Below the pieces are notes generated by a model. The model was given only the letters and a program-made list of their open reading frames with translations. It made no database searches and was not told the origin of the DNA. Of a DNA stretch of 7,172 nt, positions 1 to 6,475 are shown piece by piece (the first letter of the stretch is position 1; every line of letters starts with the position of its first letter). Made by a program: the position numbers and the translations under genes. The stretch lies in NCBI GenBank assembly GCA_947483645.1, contig CANKLS010000059.1, forward strand, positions 1 through 7,172, written 5' to 3'. Source of the DNA: Bradymonadales bacterium. Its GTDB lineage: Bacteria > Myxococcota > Bradymonadia > REDH01.

Positions 1-30
1 CGCGGTCGGGTTCCGGGCGGGGTCTGCCTG

Positions 31-60
31 CCACTATCCACAGTTTTGGCGGCGGCGCAA
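31..60 (-). promoter_or_regulatory. Weak candidate promoter for a leftward gene outside the window
   Basis: Read on the minus strand, TTGCGC (55-60) is followed after exactly 18 nt by TAGTGG (31-36). This is the same spacing and -35/-10 style as the three better candidates in this window. The -10 lacks the final T, so the match is poor. AT-rich DNA lies just upstream of the -35 (61-80), as an UP element would. Any gene it served would start left of position 1 and cannot be seen. Confidence 0.2.
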
Positions 61-77
61 CCTGCAAATTCGAGATA

Positions 78-131
78 GAAATCGTTGTGATTTCAATACG
101 GTATTAGATAATACTCAAGCGGAATCTTGAG
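78..131. repeat. AT-rich patch with three consecutive perfect inverted repeats
   Basis: Three short perfect inverted repeats follow one another. GAAATC/GATTTC lies at 78-83 and 89-94 with a 5-nt loop. GTATTA/TAATAC lies at 101-106 and 109-114 with a 2-nt centre. CTCAAG/CTTGAG lies at 114-119 and 126-131 with a 6-nt loop. The patch is much richer in A and T than the rest of the window. A sigma70-like pair (TTGTGA at 85-90, 16 nt, GATAAT at 107-112) also occurs on the plus strand. It could be an operator region, a small structured RNA, or chance in AT-rich DNA. No open frame here resembles the neighbouring genes in codon use. Confidence 0.4.
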
Positions 132-151
132 AATTGGGCGCAGTTCGGAAT

Positions 152-179
152 AGGAGCGAGATTTGGTCTCGCTCTTTCT
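152..179 (-). terminator. Hairpin, probable kinase transcript terminator
   Basis: Perfect 8-bp arms GAGCGAGA (154-161) and TCTCGCTC (167-174) enclose a 5-nt loop; the stem extends by one G-T and one A-T pair. It lies about 30 nt downstream of the kinase stop, where a terminator would be expected. The T-rich tail (TTTCT at 175-179) is on the plus strand. On the minus strand the tail is only CTATTCC, so termination of the kinase would be weak or aided by another factor. The hairpin could instead, or also, stop plus-strand transcription from the left. Confidence 0.5.
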
Positions 180-203
180 GGTAAAGCCGTTGTTCTGAAA
201 CGA

Positions 204-1205
204 CTATCCGTCGCGGCGGCGGAACCAACTCCCGAACACGGGCTTGGAGGTCGCCGCCTTGGGAGCCGCGGCTGTCGTCTGCTCTGCCGGAAACTCCGCA
301 GCCTGAAGCGGCCCGTCGATGAGCCGAACCGCCGTAAAGCCAAGCGCCGCCAGGAAGTCGTGCGCGCTCAGGAACCGGTCAGTCGGCTTCTTCGCGAGAC
401 CCTTGAGGATGGCAAACTCGATGGGGGTGCCGGTCAGCTCCTTGACCGTCAGCCGCGGCGGGGCGTCGTTGACATGCTTGAGCATGACCTCCATCGCCCC
501 CTCGCCCGTGAACGGGGGGATGCCGCAGAGGAGCTCGTAGATGACCACCGAAACGGCGTAGATGTCGCTCGCGATATCGAGCGAGCCACCCTTCGCCTGC
601 TCCGGCGACATGTAGGTCGGCGTCCCCATCGCCCGACCGCGGAGCGTCAGCGACGACTCCGACGGCTCATCGTAGACCGACTTCGCGATGCCAAAGTCGA
701 GCACCTTCACCCGCTCGCTCCCGTCGGGACCGTGCACCAGGTAGATGTTCTCCGGCTTGAGGTCGCGGTGGACGATGCCCATTCCGTGCGCCTCCGTCAG
801 GCTCTCCAGAATCCCCCGGGCAATCGCCAGTGCCCGCTTGGCCGGAATGCCATGCGTGCCGTCGAGGATGTCCGACACGGCGTAGCCCTGCAGGTACTCC
901 ATGGCCATGAAGAAGTCGGTCTCGAAGCCATAGTCGAAGATGCGGACGGTGTTCGGGTGCTTGAGCTGGCCTACCAACTCCGCCTCGCGGCGGAAGCGGG
1001 CCACCACCTCTTTGGGGCGGGGAGCGATGGGACGAATCGTCTTGATCGCAACCACTTGGCCCGTCTTGAGGTCCTCTGCCTTGTAGACGATTGCATAGCC
1101 ACCTCGTCCGAGCTCGCTCAGAATCTTGTAGCGTTTGGCGACAATGTCTCCATCGCTGAGCGGGGTTGCGCCTGTGAGCCCGGGTTCGTCGTGCATGGGT
1201 GCCAT
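204..1205 (-). CDS. Hanks-type serine/threonine protein kinase, soluble
   Basis: This gene encodes a eukaryotic-like protein kinase of about 333 residues that transfers phosphate from ATP to Ser/Thr of unknown cytoplasmic targets. From the ATG at 1205, the visible elements are the glycine-rich loop GRGGYAIV (33-40, third glycine replaced by Ala), VAIK with the ATP-binding Lys55, the probable alphaC Glu74, catalytic HRDLKPEN (Asp148, Asn153), DFG (170-172), an activation loop rich in Ser/Thr, MSPE (199-202), a conserved structural Asp (214) and a late Arg (277). The HRD arginine suggests activation-loop phosphorylation. The domain fills nearly the whole protein. There is no transmembrane segment, PASTA or other sensor domain, only an Ala/Thr-rich tail of about 45 residues ending FGSWFRRRDG. 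The reading frame opens further, to a TTG at 1241. I prefer ATG 1205 (or 1196), because the likely transcription start near 1251 would leave TTG almost no leader. No start has a good ribosome binding site. It is divergent from smc; the substrate is unknown. Confidence 0.93.
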   Translation of the reverse strand: MAPMHDEPGLTGATPLSDGDIVAKRYKILSELGRGGYAIVYKAEDLKTGQVVAIKTIRPIAPRPKEVVARFRREAELVGQLKHPNTVRIFDYGFETDFFMAMEYLQGYAVSDILDGTHGIPAKRALAIARGILESLTEAHGMGIVHRDLKPENIYLVHGPDGSERVKVLDFGIAKSVYDEPSESSLTLRGRAMGTPTYMSPEQAKGGSLDIASDIYAVSVVIYELLCGIPPFTGEGAMEVMLKHVNDAPPRLTVKELTGTPIEFAILKGLAKKPTDRFLSAHDFLAALGFTAVRLIDGPLQAAEFPAEQTTAAAPKAATSKPVFGSWFRRRDG

Positions 1206-1257
1206 GGACGGTCCACAGCAGTTCGAAAGCCGTGGACGCAAGAGGGAAGTCCGCCGC

Positions 1258-1287
1258 CGTCTAACCCACCTCTAGGCGGATTGGCAA
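1258..1287 (-). promoter_or_regulatory. Candidate promoter of the kinase gene
   Basis: On the minus strand TTGCCA (1282-1287) is separated by 18 nt from TAGACG (1258-1263). This predicts transcription starting near 1251 and a leader of about 45 nt before ATG 1205. The -35 and spacer match the smc and barrel-gene candidates; there is no extended -10 TG here. A purine-rich GAGGTGG lies inside the spacer and so cannot serve as a ribosome binding site if this promoter is right. Confidence 0.4.
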
Positions 1288-1329
1288 TCCCGCCGACACG
1301 CCTGCCCGCAGCGCCCTCTGCCCCTCGGG

Positions 1330-1359
1330 TTGCCCAGTCGCCCGCCGACCTGCTAGTCT
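1330..1359 (+). promoter_or_regulatory. Candidate promoter of smc
   Basis: TTGCCC (1330-1335), an 18-nt spacer and TAGTCT (1354-1359) form a sigma70-like promoter with an extended -10 TG at 1351-1352. TAGTCT keeps the TA and final T of the consensus. Transcription would start near 1366, giving a leader of about 20 nt that is C-rich and has no Shine-Dalgarno sequence. Its -35 faces away from the kinase -35 across 42 bp, so the two promoters form a compact divergent pair. Confidence 0.5.
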
Positions 1360-1386
1360 CCCCCGCTCCCTTCACCGCACCGGCCG

Positions 1387-4300
1387 ATGAAACTCCTCCG
1401 CATCGAACTCGTGGGCTTCAAGTCCTTCCGTACCAAGACGGGGCTTGAGATCGGCGACGGCGTCACCACCATCGTGGGGCCCAATGGCTGCGGCAAGAGC
1501 AACATCGTCGATGCCATCAAGTGGTGCATCGGCGCACAGTCGGCCAAAGACCTGCGCGGCAAGGGCATGGACGAGCTCATCTTCGCCGGCTCCGAGACCC
1601 ACCGTGCGATGGGCATGGCGGAGGTCTCGCTCACGATGCAGAACGACCGCGGCGATGTCCCCGCAGCCTTCCGCGACCATGCAGAAATCAAGGTCACCCG
1701 CCGCCTCTACCGCGACGGCGACAGCGAATACGAGCTCAACGGCAGCAAGGTCCGGCTCCGCGACGTGCAGGAGCTCTTCCTCGGCACCGGCGTCGGCTCG
1801 CGCGAGGCCTACTCCATTATCGAGCAGGGCCGCATCGGCTTTATCGTCTCGGCCAGGCCGGAGGAGCGCCGCCTCATCATCGAAGAGGCCGCCGGCATCA
1901 CCCGCTACAAGTATCAGCGCAAGGCGGCGGAGCGGCGCCTCGAGAAGACCCGAGAGAACCTGCTCCGCGTCGCCGACGTGCTCGGCGAAGTGGGTCGGCA
2001 GATTGGCTCGCTCGAGCGGCAGGCCAAGCGGGCCGCCAAGTGGAAGGAGCTGACGCAGCGGCGCCGGTCGCTCGAAGTCACCACCGCGGTGGAGCGCTAC
2101 GAGAAGGTCGCCACCGCGCTCGCCGAGCTGCGCAAACGGTTCGCCGGCCTCCGTGAACTCTATGAGAACGCCGCCGTGGAGCACCATGTTCGCGACGCCA
2201 AGCTGCTCGATGGGCGCAGCAGGCTTGCGTCGCAGGAGCGTGAGCTAAGCGAGGCGACCGAGTCGAGCATCAAGGCGCGTGCCCGGGCGGAGCTGCTCCG
2301 GAGCCAGCTTGGATTTGCAGAGCGGGCACTGGTCGAACTTGGCGAGCGGGCCGCGCAGGTTGTGGCGCAGCAGCAGGAGCAGACCGGGGTCGCTGAGGTT
2401 GCCGAGTCCGCCATTGCCGCGCTGGTCGCTACGCTCGAGGAGGCACGAAGCTCTGCCGGTTCGGTCGCAGCCCGTCTCGCCGCACTGGCAGAACAGGTGG
2501 AGCGGGCCCGTGCGCAGCAGGCGGAGCAGCGGCTCCGACTCGACAAGGCCGCAGCAAAGCTCACCGCCGATCGCGGCGAGTCTGCGCGGCTCCAGGGCCG
2601 CCTCGACTCGGCCGGCAGCGAACGGACCCAGGTCCAGTCGCGGGTCATCTCCATCGTCGCCGAACTGACCGCGCTCGAGCAGGACCAGACCCGCGCCGAA
2701 GCAAGCGAGAACGACAGCGCCTCGCAGGAGGCCGCAGCCACCACCGAACTCAAGGCGAAAGAGGGCAGCCTAGAGGCGGCCCGCCGCGCCGAGGCCGATG
2801 CGCTCCAGAACCTCCAGAAGGCCCAGGCCGGCAGCCGTGCTGCGGCAGACGCTCACCGCGTGGCGCAGGCGCGGCTGGAGACACTCGAGAAGCTGATCCG
2901 GGCCGGCGAGTCCTACGGCGTAGGCCTGCGCAAGCTCCTGGCTGCGGCAGAGAAGGGCGAAGTGGTTGGCGTCGGGCGCCCCATCGCGGAGCGGCTCCGG
3001 GTTGCTGCGGGTGCGGAGGAGACGGTCTCTCGCCTGCTCGGGCCGCTGCTCGAGGCGGTGACCGCAGAGAGTGCCGCAGATGCGCGCCGCATCGCAGGCT
3101 GGGCCCGCGCGCAGAATGTGGCGGTAAGTGTCATCGTTGCGACCAAGCCGTCGGGCGAGGCGGTGGAGGGCTGGTGCGACTTCCTGCAGCCTGTACCGAA
3201 GCTGGTGCACGACCGGCTGCGCAGCGTTACGCGTGTTGCCAACGCCTTTGCCGATGAGACAACGCCGCCGGCCATCGACCCGCAGCGGGGCTACCACATG
3301 GAGCGCGATCTCTATGTGACGGGCGCGCCGGGTTCGGCGGCAGCGGAGTCGGTCTTCAAACTGACCCGTGAGCGCGACGAGGCGCAGCTGACGCTGGCGA
3401 AGCGGGCCGACGAGGAGCTGGTCGCGCGGGGCCGCCAGTCGGAGTCGGAACAGCTGCTCGAGCAGGCGCTGCTGGAGCGGAACCGGCTCCGCGGCGAGTT
3501 GGAGATGGCCCAATCGCGCCTCGCCGCCCTCCGCAACGCGCGTGCCGAAGCGGAGCAGGCCAAGGCCCGCGCTGTGTCGGCCGTGAAGCGACTCGCACTG
3601 GATCGCGACTCCGCGCAGGCCCGCCTGCAGACGCTCGAGCAGGCCATCACCGCCGCCACCGCAGAGCTGGCCGTCGCCGACAAGGGGATCGCCGACGGCA
3701 TCGCAGAGCTCGCGCTCGCGCAGGCCGCCTGGTCGGCGGTGGACAACGATGTCCGCGCCGCCGGCGATGCCTACACCGATGCCCGCGTCCGCGACGCGGA
3801 GGCCCGTGAACAGGTCAAGGGCATCGAGGCCCGCCAGGCGCAGCACCAGTCCACCGCGCAGATGGCCCGAACCCGGCTCGACCGACTGGTCATGGAGCAG
3901 GAGGAGATCGCGCAGAAGCGGCTCGCCGCAGAGCGGGGCATTTCCACCGAGCGGACCGACCTCGAGCGGTCGCTCGGCCTTGCCGCCACCGAAGAGGCGC
4001 GGCTGGCGAAGCTGCGCGAGGCCCATACCCAGCTCGCTGCCGAGGTGAACGACCTGGAGGCCGCCGCGCTCGACTCCCGTCGGAAGGCGGAGGCTGCCTC
4101 GCTGGCCCTTCGCGAGGCGGAGATTGCGGCAGAGCGGGCCAAGAGCGACCTGGAGCACACCGAGGCAAACCTCGTGGAGCGGTTCGGCCTATCGCCCGCC
4201 GCGGCCCGTCAGGAGGCCCTTGAGGGCGGCATGACCGCGGAGCTCCACGAGGAGCTCGTCAAGGTCATCGACCAGCTCGACCGGCTCGGCCCCGTCAACC

Positions 4301-4890
4301 CGGCGGCCGAAGAGGAGTATGCCGAGGCGCTTCAGCGGCAGACCTTCCTGGCCGAACAGAAGGCCGACCTGGAGAAGGCCATCGGCGACCTCGAGTCGGC
4401 CATCAAGAAGATGGACAAGATGTCGCGCGAGCTCTTCGACGAGACCTTCAAGGTGGTCGATGCGGAGTTCCAGCGCATCTTCCCGCAGCTCTTCCGCGGT
4501 GGCCGCGCCCGGCTCGAACTCACCGACCCCGAGAACCTGCTCGAGACGGGCGTCGACATCATCGCGCAGCCGCCCGGCAAGCGCCTCCAGAACATGAACC
4601 TGCTGTCGGGCGGCGAGAAGGCGCTCACAGCCGTGTCGCTCATCTTCGCCATCTTCCGCATGCGGCCGACGCCCTTCTGCATCCTCGACGAGGTCGACGC
4701 GCCGCTCGACGAGGCCAACGAGTCGCGCTTTGCCGAGGCGGTCCGGCAGATGTCGCAACTCTCGCAGATGCTGGTCATCACCCACAAGCGGCGGACCATG
4801 GAGGCGGCCGACACGCTCTACGGCGTCACGATGGAGGAGCCCGGCGTCTCGAAGGTGGTAGGCGTGCGGCTCGGAAACACGCCCGTCTGA
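1387..4890 (+). CDS. smc: Chromosome partition/condensation protein SMC
   Basis: This is the 1167-residue SMC ATPase, a usual length for bacterial SMC. It forms a dimer that, with ScpA/ScpB (not in this window), entraps and organises chromosomal DNA on the nucleoid. The N-terminal head starts MKLLRIELVGFKSF and carries Walker A GPNGCGKS (31-38) and the EQGRIG stretch (146-151), followed by PEERR and EEAAGITRYK. A long Ala/Glu/Arg/Gln coiled coil runs from about 165 to 498. A globular hinge lies at about 499-640, and a returning coil of about 660-960 leads to LGPVN (967-971). The C-terminal head holds FQRIFPQLFRGG (from 1028), the ABC signature LSGGEKA (1073-1079), Walker B FCILDEVD (1097-1104), D-loop APLDEAN and switch His1133 in ITHKR. 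All catalytic motifs are intact. The ATG is the conserved SMC start, although no ribosome binding site precedes it. It lies downstream of a divergent promoter region and upstream of ftsY. Confidence 0.97.
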   Translation: MKLLRIELVGFKSFRTKTGLEIGDGVTTIVGPNGCGKSNIVDAIKWCIGAQSAKDLRGKGMDELIFAGSETHRAMGMAEVSLTMQNDRGDVPAAFRDHAEIKVTRRLYRDGDSEYELNGSKVRLRDVQELFLGTGVGSREAYSIIEQGRIGFIVSARPEERRLIIEEAAGITRYKYQRKAAERRLEKTRENLLRVADVLGEVGRQIGSLERQAKRAAKWKELTQRRRSLEVTTAVERYEKVATALAELRKRFAGLRELYENAAVEHHVRDAKLLDGRSRLASQERELSEATESSIKARARAELLRSQLGFAERALVELGERAAQVVAQQQEQTGVAEVAESAIAALVATLEEARSSAGSVAARLAALAEQVERARAQQAEQRLRLDKAAAKLTADRGESARLQGRLDSAGSERTQVQSRVISIVAELTALEQDQTRAEASENDSASQEAAATTELKAKEGSLEAARRAEADALQNLQKAQAGSRAAADAHRVAQARLETLEKLIRAGESYGVGLRKLLAAAEKGEVVGVGRPIAERLRVAAGAEETVSRLLGPLLEAVTAESAADARRIAGWARAQNVAVSVIVATKPSGEAVEGWCDFLQPVPKLVHDRLRSVTRVANAFADETTPPAIDPQRGYHMERDLYVTGAPGSAAAESVFKLTRERDEAQLTLAKRADEELVARGRQSESEQLLEQALLERNRLRGELEMAQSRLAALRNARAEAEQAKARAVSAVKRLALDRDSAQARLQTLEQAITAATAELAVADKGIADGIAELALAQAAWSAVDNDVRAAGDAYTDARVRDAEAREQVKGIEARQAQHQSTAQMARTRLDRLVMEQEEIAQKRLAAERGISTERTDLERSLGLAATEEARLAKLREAHTQLAAEVNDLEAAALDSRRKAEAASLALREAEIAAERAKSDLEHTEANLVERFGLSPAAARQEALEGGMTAELHEELVKVIDQLDRLGPVNPAAEEEYAEALQRQTFLAEQKADLEKAIGDLESAIKKMDKMSRELFDETFKVVDAEFQRIFPQLFRGGRARLELTDPENLLETGVDIIAQPPGKRLQNMNLLSGGEKALTAVSLIFAIFRMRPTPFCILDEVDAPLDEANESRFAEAVRQMSQLSQMLVITHKRRTMEAADTLYGVTMEEPGVSKVVGVRLGNTPV

Positions 4891-5011
4891 CGGTCTCGAG
4901 GTTGACAGCGGCAGACAGGGGCCCAAGAAGGGCGCCGCGGTGGAGCCTCGCTCTGCAGCCCCGGTAGCAACGACGGCTCCTCAGCGGGCCACGCACGGCA
5001 GGTCGAAATCG

Positions 5012-6355
5012 ATGCAAGGACTCAGCACTCTCCCCCTCCTTGGTGATGCGGCCGCGGCAGGACTGCCGACCTGGCTCTGGATTGTCGGCGCGCTCCTGCT
5101 GGTGGGGGTTGGCGTTGCGCTTGGCCGCCGGAGCAGCAGGCCTCCAGCCGATCGCGCCGCTGAGGCGAAGCCGGCGGTCGCACCGCTGCCGGCGCCGTCG
5201 GCAACCCCCGCGCGAGAAGACCGTCCAGAGTCGGAGCGGCCGGTCGCCATCAACGAGACGATGTCGCTCCGCGAGGTGCGCGAGGCCAAGCGGGTGCGGC
5301 TGACGGGCGACTTCAAGGCGAGCGACGAGGCGACGACCGAGATGGAGCGTCGCAAGGGTCGGACGGGCACGGTGGAGGCGGTCGAAGCTGCTGTGCCGTT
5401 GGAGTCCGAGCCTGCGCCAACCCCCGCGCCAACCCCGGCGCCGACGCCTGCGCCAGCTCCCGGCCGGACCATGGGGGCGGGGCTCGAGAAGACCCGCGGC
5501 GGCTTCGTCGCCAAGCTCGGAGCCCTCTTCTCGGCCAAGCCCAAACTCGACGCGGCGGCCATCGACCAGGTGGAGGAGGTGCTCTTCACCTCCGACATCG
5601 GCGTGAAGGCGAGCGAGCGGCTGCTCGGCGCGCTCAACCGGCGCGTTGCGGCCGGCGAGGCGACGGCTGACGAGGTCTGGCCGATTCTGCGCGAGGAGGC
5701 CCGGAGCATCCTCGCGGCCCACCATCGGCCGCTGGTGGTCGGGGAGGGCGTAACGGTGATCCTGGTGGTTGGCGTGAACGGCGCCGGCAAGACAACGACG
5801 ATTGGCAAGCTGGCGGCCCGCTTCAAGGCGGCCGGCCGGCGCCCCATGGTCATCGCGGGAGACACCTTCCGCGCCGGCGCCGTGGGGCAGCTCGAGGAGT
5901 GGGCGAAGCGGGTCGGTTGTCCGATTCACCAGGGCGCCGAGGGTGCCGATCCGGCGAGCGTGGTCTTTTCGGGCCTCAAGGCAGCGACGGAGGCGGGCGC
6001 CGACCTGATCCTGGTCGACACGGCCGGCCGGCTCCAAACCAAGGCGCCGCTCATGGATGAGCTCCGCAAGATCGCCAAAGTCTGCGACCGAGCCATCGCC
6101 GGCGCGCCGCACGAGACGGTGCTGGTGCTCGACGCCAACACGGGACAGAACGCCATCCAGCAGGCCAAGCTCTTCTCCGAGGTCGCGCCGCTGACAGGGC
6201 TCGTGCTGACGAAGCTGGACGGCACGGCGAAGGGCGGCGCTGTGCTCGGCATCGCCGACGAGGTGAAGGTGCCCATCTACTTCATCGGCATCGGCGAGGC
6301 GGTCGAAGACCTGCGGGCCTTCGAGGTCTCGGAATTCGTGGAAGCGCTTTTCTAA
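5012..6355 (+). CDS. ftsY: Signal recognition particle receptor FtsY, membrane-anchored
   Basis: FtsY is the SRP-receptor GTPase that docks Ffh-ribosome complexes at the inner membrane for co-translational insertion. From ATG 5012 it has 447 residues. A hydrophobic helix (about 20-38, with TWLWIVGALLLVGVGVALG) is followed by RR, giving a single N-terminal membrane anchor with a cytoplasmic body. A charged, Ala/Pro-rich linker (about 40-150) ends in an APTP repeat. The helical N domain spans about 155-245. The G domain shows GVNGAGKT (254-261), DTFRAGA (284-290), GQLEEW, DTAGR (336-340), TKLDGTAKGG (400-409) and the closing FIGIGE...DLRAFE. DTFRAGA and GVNG indicate FtsY rather than Ffh, and there is no M domain. 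A GTG at 4940 would add 24 low-complexity residues and has AAGAAGG at 4925-4931 before it; ATG 5012 has only a weak AGG at 5000-5002. The start is therefore uncertain. It is 121 nt after smc with no clear terminator between, so co-transcription is plausible. Confidence 0.95.
   Translation: MQGLSTLPLLGDAAAAGLPTWLWIVGALLLVGVGVALGRRSSRPPADRAAEAKPAVAPLPAPSATPAREDRPESERPVAINETMSLREVREAKRVRLTGDFKASDEATTEMERRKGRTGTVEAVEAAVPLESEPAPTPAPTPAPTPAPAPGRTMGAGLEKTRGGFVAKLGALFSAKPKLDAAAIDQVEEVLFTSDIGVKASERLLGALNRRVAAGEATADEVWPILREEARSILAAHHRPLVVGEGVTVILVVGVNGAGKTTTIGKLAARFKAAGRRPMVIAGDTFRAGAVGQLEEWAKRVGCPIHQGAEGADPASVVFSGLKAATEAGADLILVDTAGRLQTKAPLMDELRKIAKVCDRAIAGAPHETVLVLDANTGQNAIQQAKLFSEVAPLTGLVLTKLDGTAKGGAVLGIADEVKVPIYFIGIGEAVEDLRAFEVSEFVEALF
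5411..5461 (+). repeat. Imperfect 12-bp tandem repeat encoding the FtsY APTP linker
   Basis: Four imperfect copies of a 12-bp unit (CCTGCGCCAACC, starting at 5411, 5423, 5435 and 5447) and a trailing CCC encode alternating Pro-Ala/Pro-Thr residues at 134-150 of FtsY. The repeat is in frame, so copy-number change would lengthen or shorten the linker between membrane anchor and NG domain by four residues at a time. Differences between copies are mostly at third codon positions, indicating selection to keep the peptide. Confidence 0.8.
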
Positions 6356-6370
6356 GTTGGCCCGGATTGC

Positions 6371-6400
6371 TTGCCCCTCTCGGCGGTAGCGTGGTAGACC
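6371..6400 (+). promoter_or_regulatory. Candidate promoter of the beta-barrel gene
   Basis: TTGCCC (6371-6376), an 18-nt spacer and TAGACC (6395-6400) repeat the arrangement seen before smc, including the extended -10 TG at 6392-6393. The final consensus T is one base late (TAGACCT). Transcription would start near 6407, about 70 nt before the start codon. It lies 15 nt after the ftsY stop with no hairpin between, so some read-through from ftsY is also possible. Confidence 0.42.
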
Positions 6401-6466
6401 TCGCGCCGCGGGTTGTTCGTGCGGTGTGGTGTCAGTTCGCTGCTCCGGGTTCTGCCCCATCTTTGC

Positions 6467-6471
6467 GAGGA
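6467..6471 (+). promoter_or_regulatory. Ribosome binding site of the beta-barrel gene
   Basis: GAGGA lies 4 nt before the ATG at 6476, slightly close but the only good Shine-Dalgarno match here. It favours ATG 6476 over the in-frame TTG at 6413, and that ATG also begins a clean signal peptide. An out-of-frame ATG at 6472 overlaps the site. Confidence 0.55.
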
Positions 6472-6475
6472 ATGG

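Noticed and set aside
3..107. Possible gene end at the left edge on the plus strand, terminating at TAG 105-107
   Set aside because: The last part reads like a beta strand (FEIEIVVISIRY), but it uses codons such as ATA that are unlike the neighbouring genes and falls in the AT-rich patch. Too short to support.
1..130. Replication origin
   Set aside because: Only one imperfect DnaA-like box next to an AT-rich patch; an origin needs a cluster, and no dnaA, dnaN or par genes are present.
1206..1241. Twelve-residue N-terminal extension of the kinase from TTG 1241
   Set aside because: TTG is a rare start, there is no ribosome binding site, and the likely promoter would leave a leader of only about 10 nt.
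360..1448. Long plus-strand open frame opposite the kinase gene
   Set aside because: It is antisense to an unmistakable kinase, rich in Arg/His/Leu without domain pattern, and overlaps the smc start. Such frames are common opposite GC-rich genes.
2770..4158. 462-codon minus-strand open frame inside smc
   Set aside because: It is a shadow of the smc coiled-coil region, where codon bias leaves the opposite strand open. Its product has no recognisable motif.
4826..6460. 544-codon minus-strand open frame covering ftsY
   Set aside because: It is opposite a complete FtsY with all GTPase motifs, and its product is Arg/His-rich low-complexity sequence.
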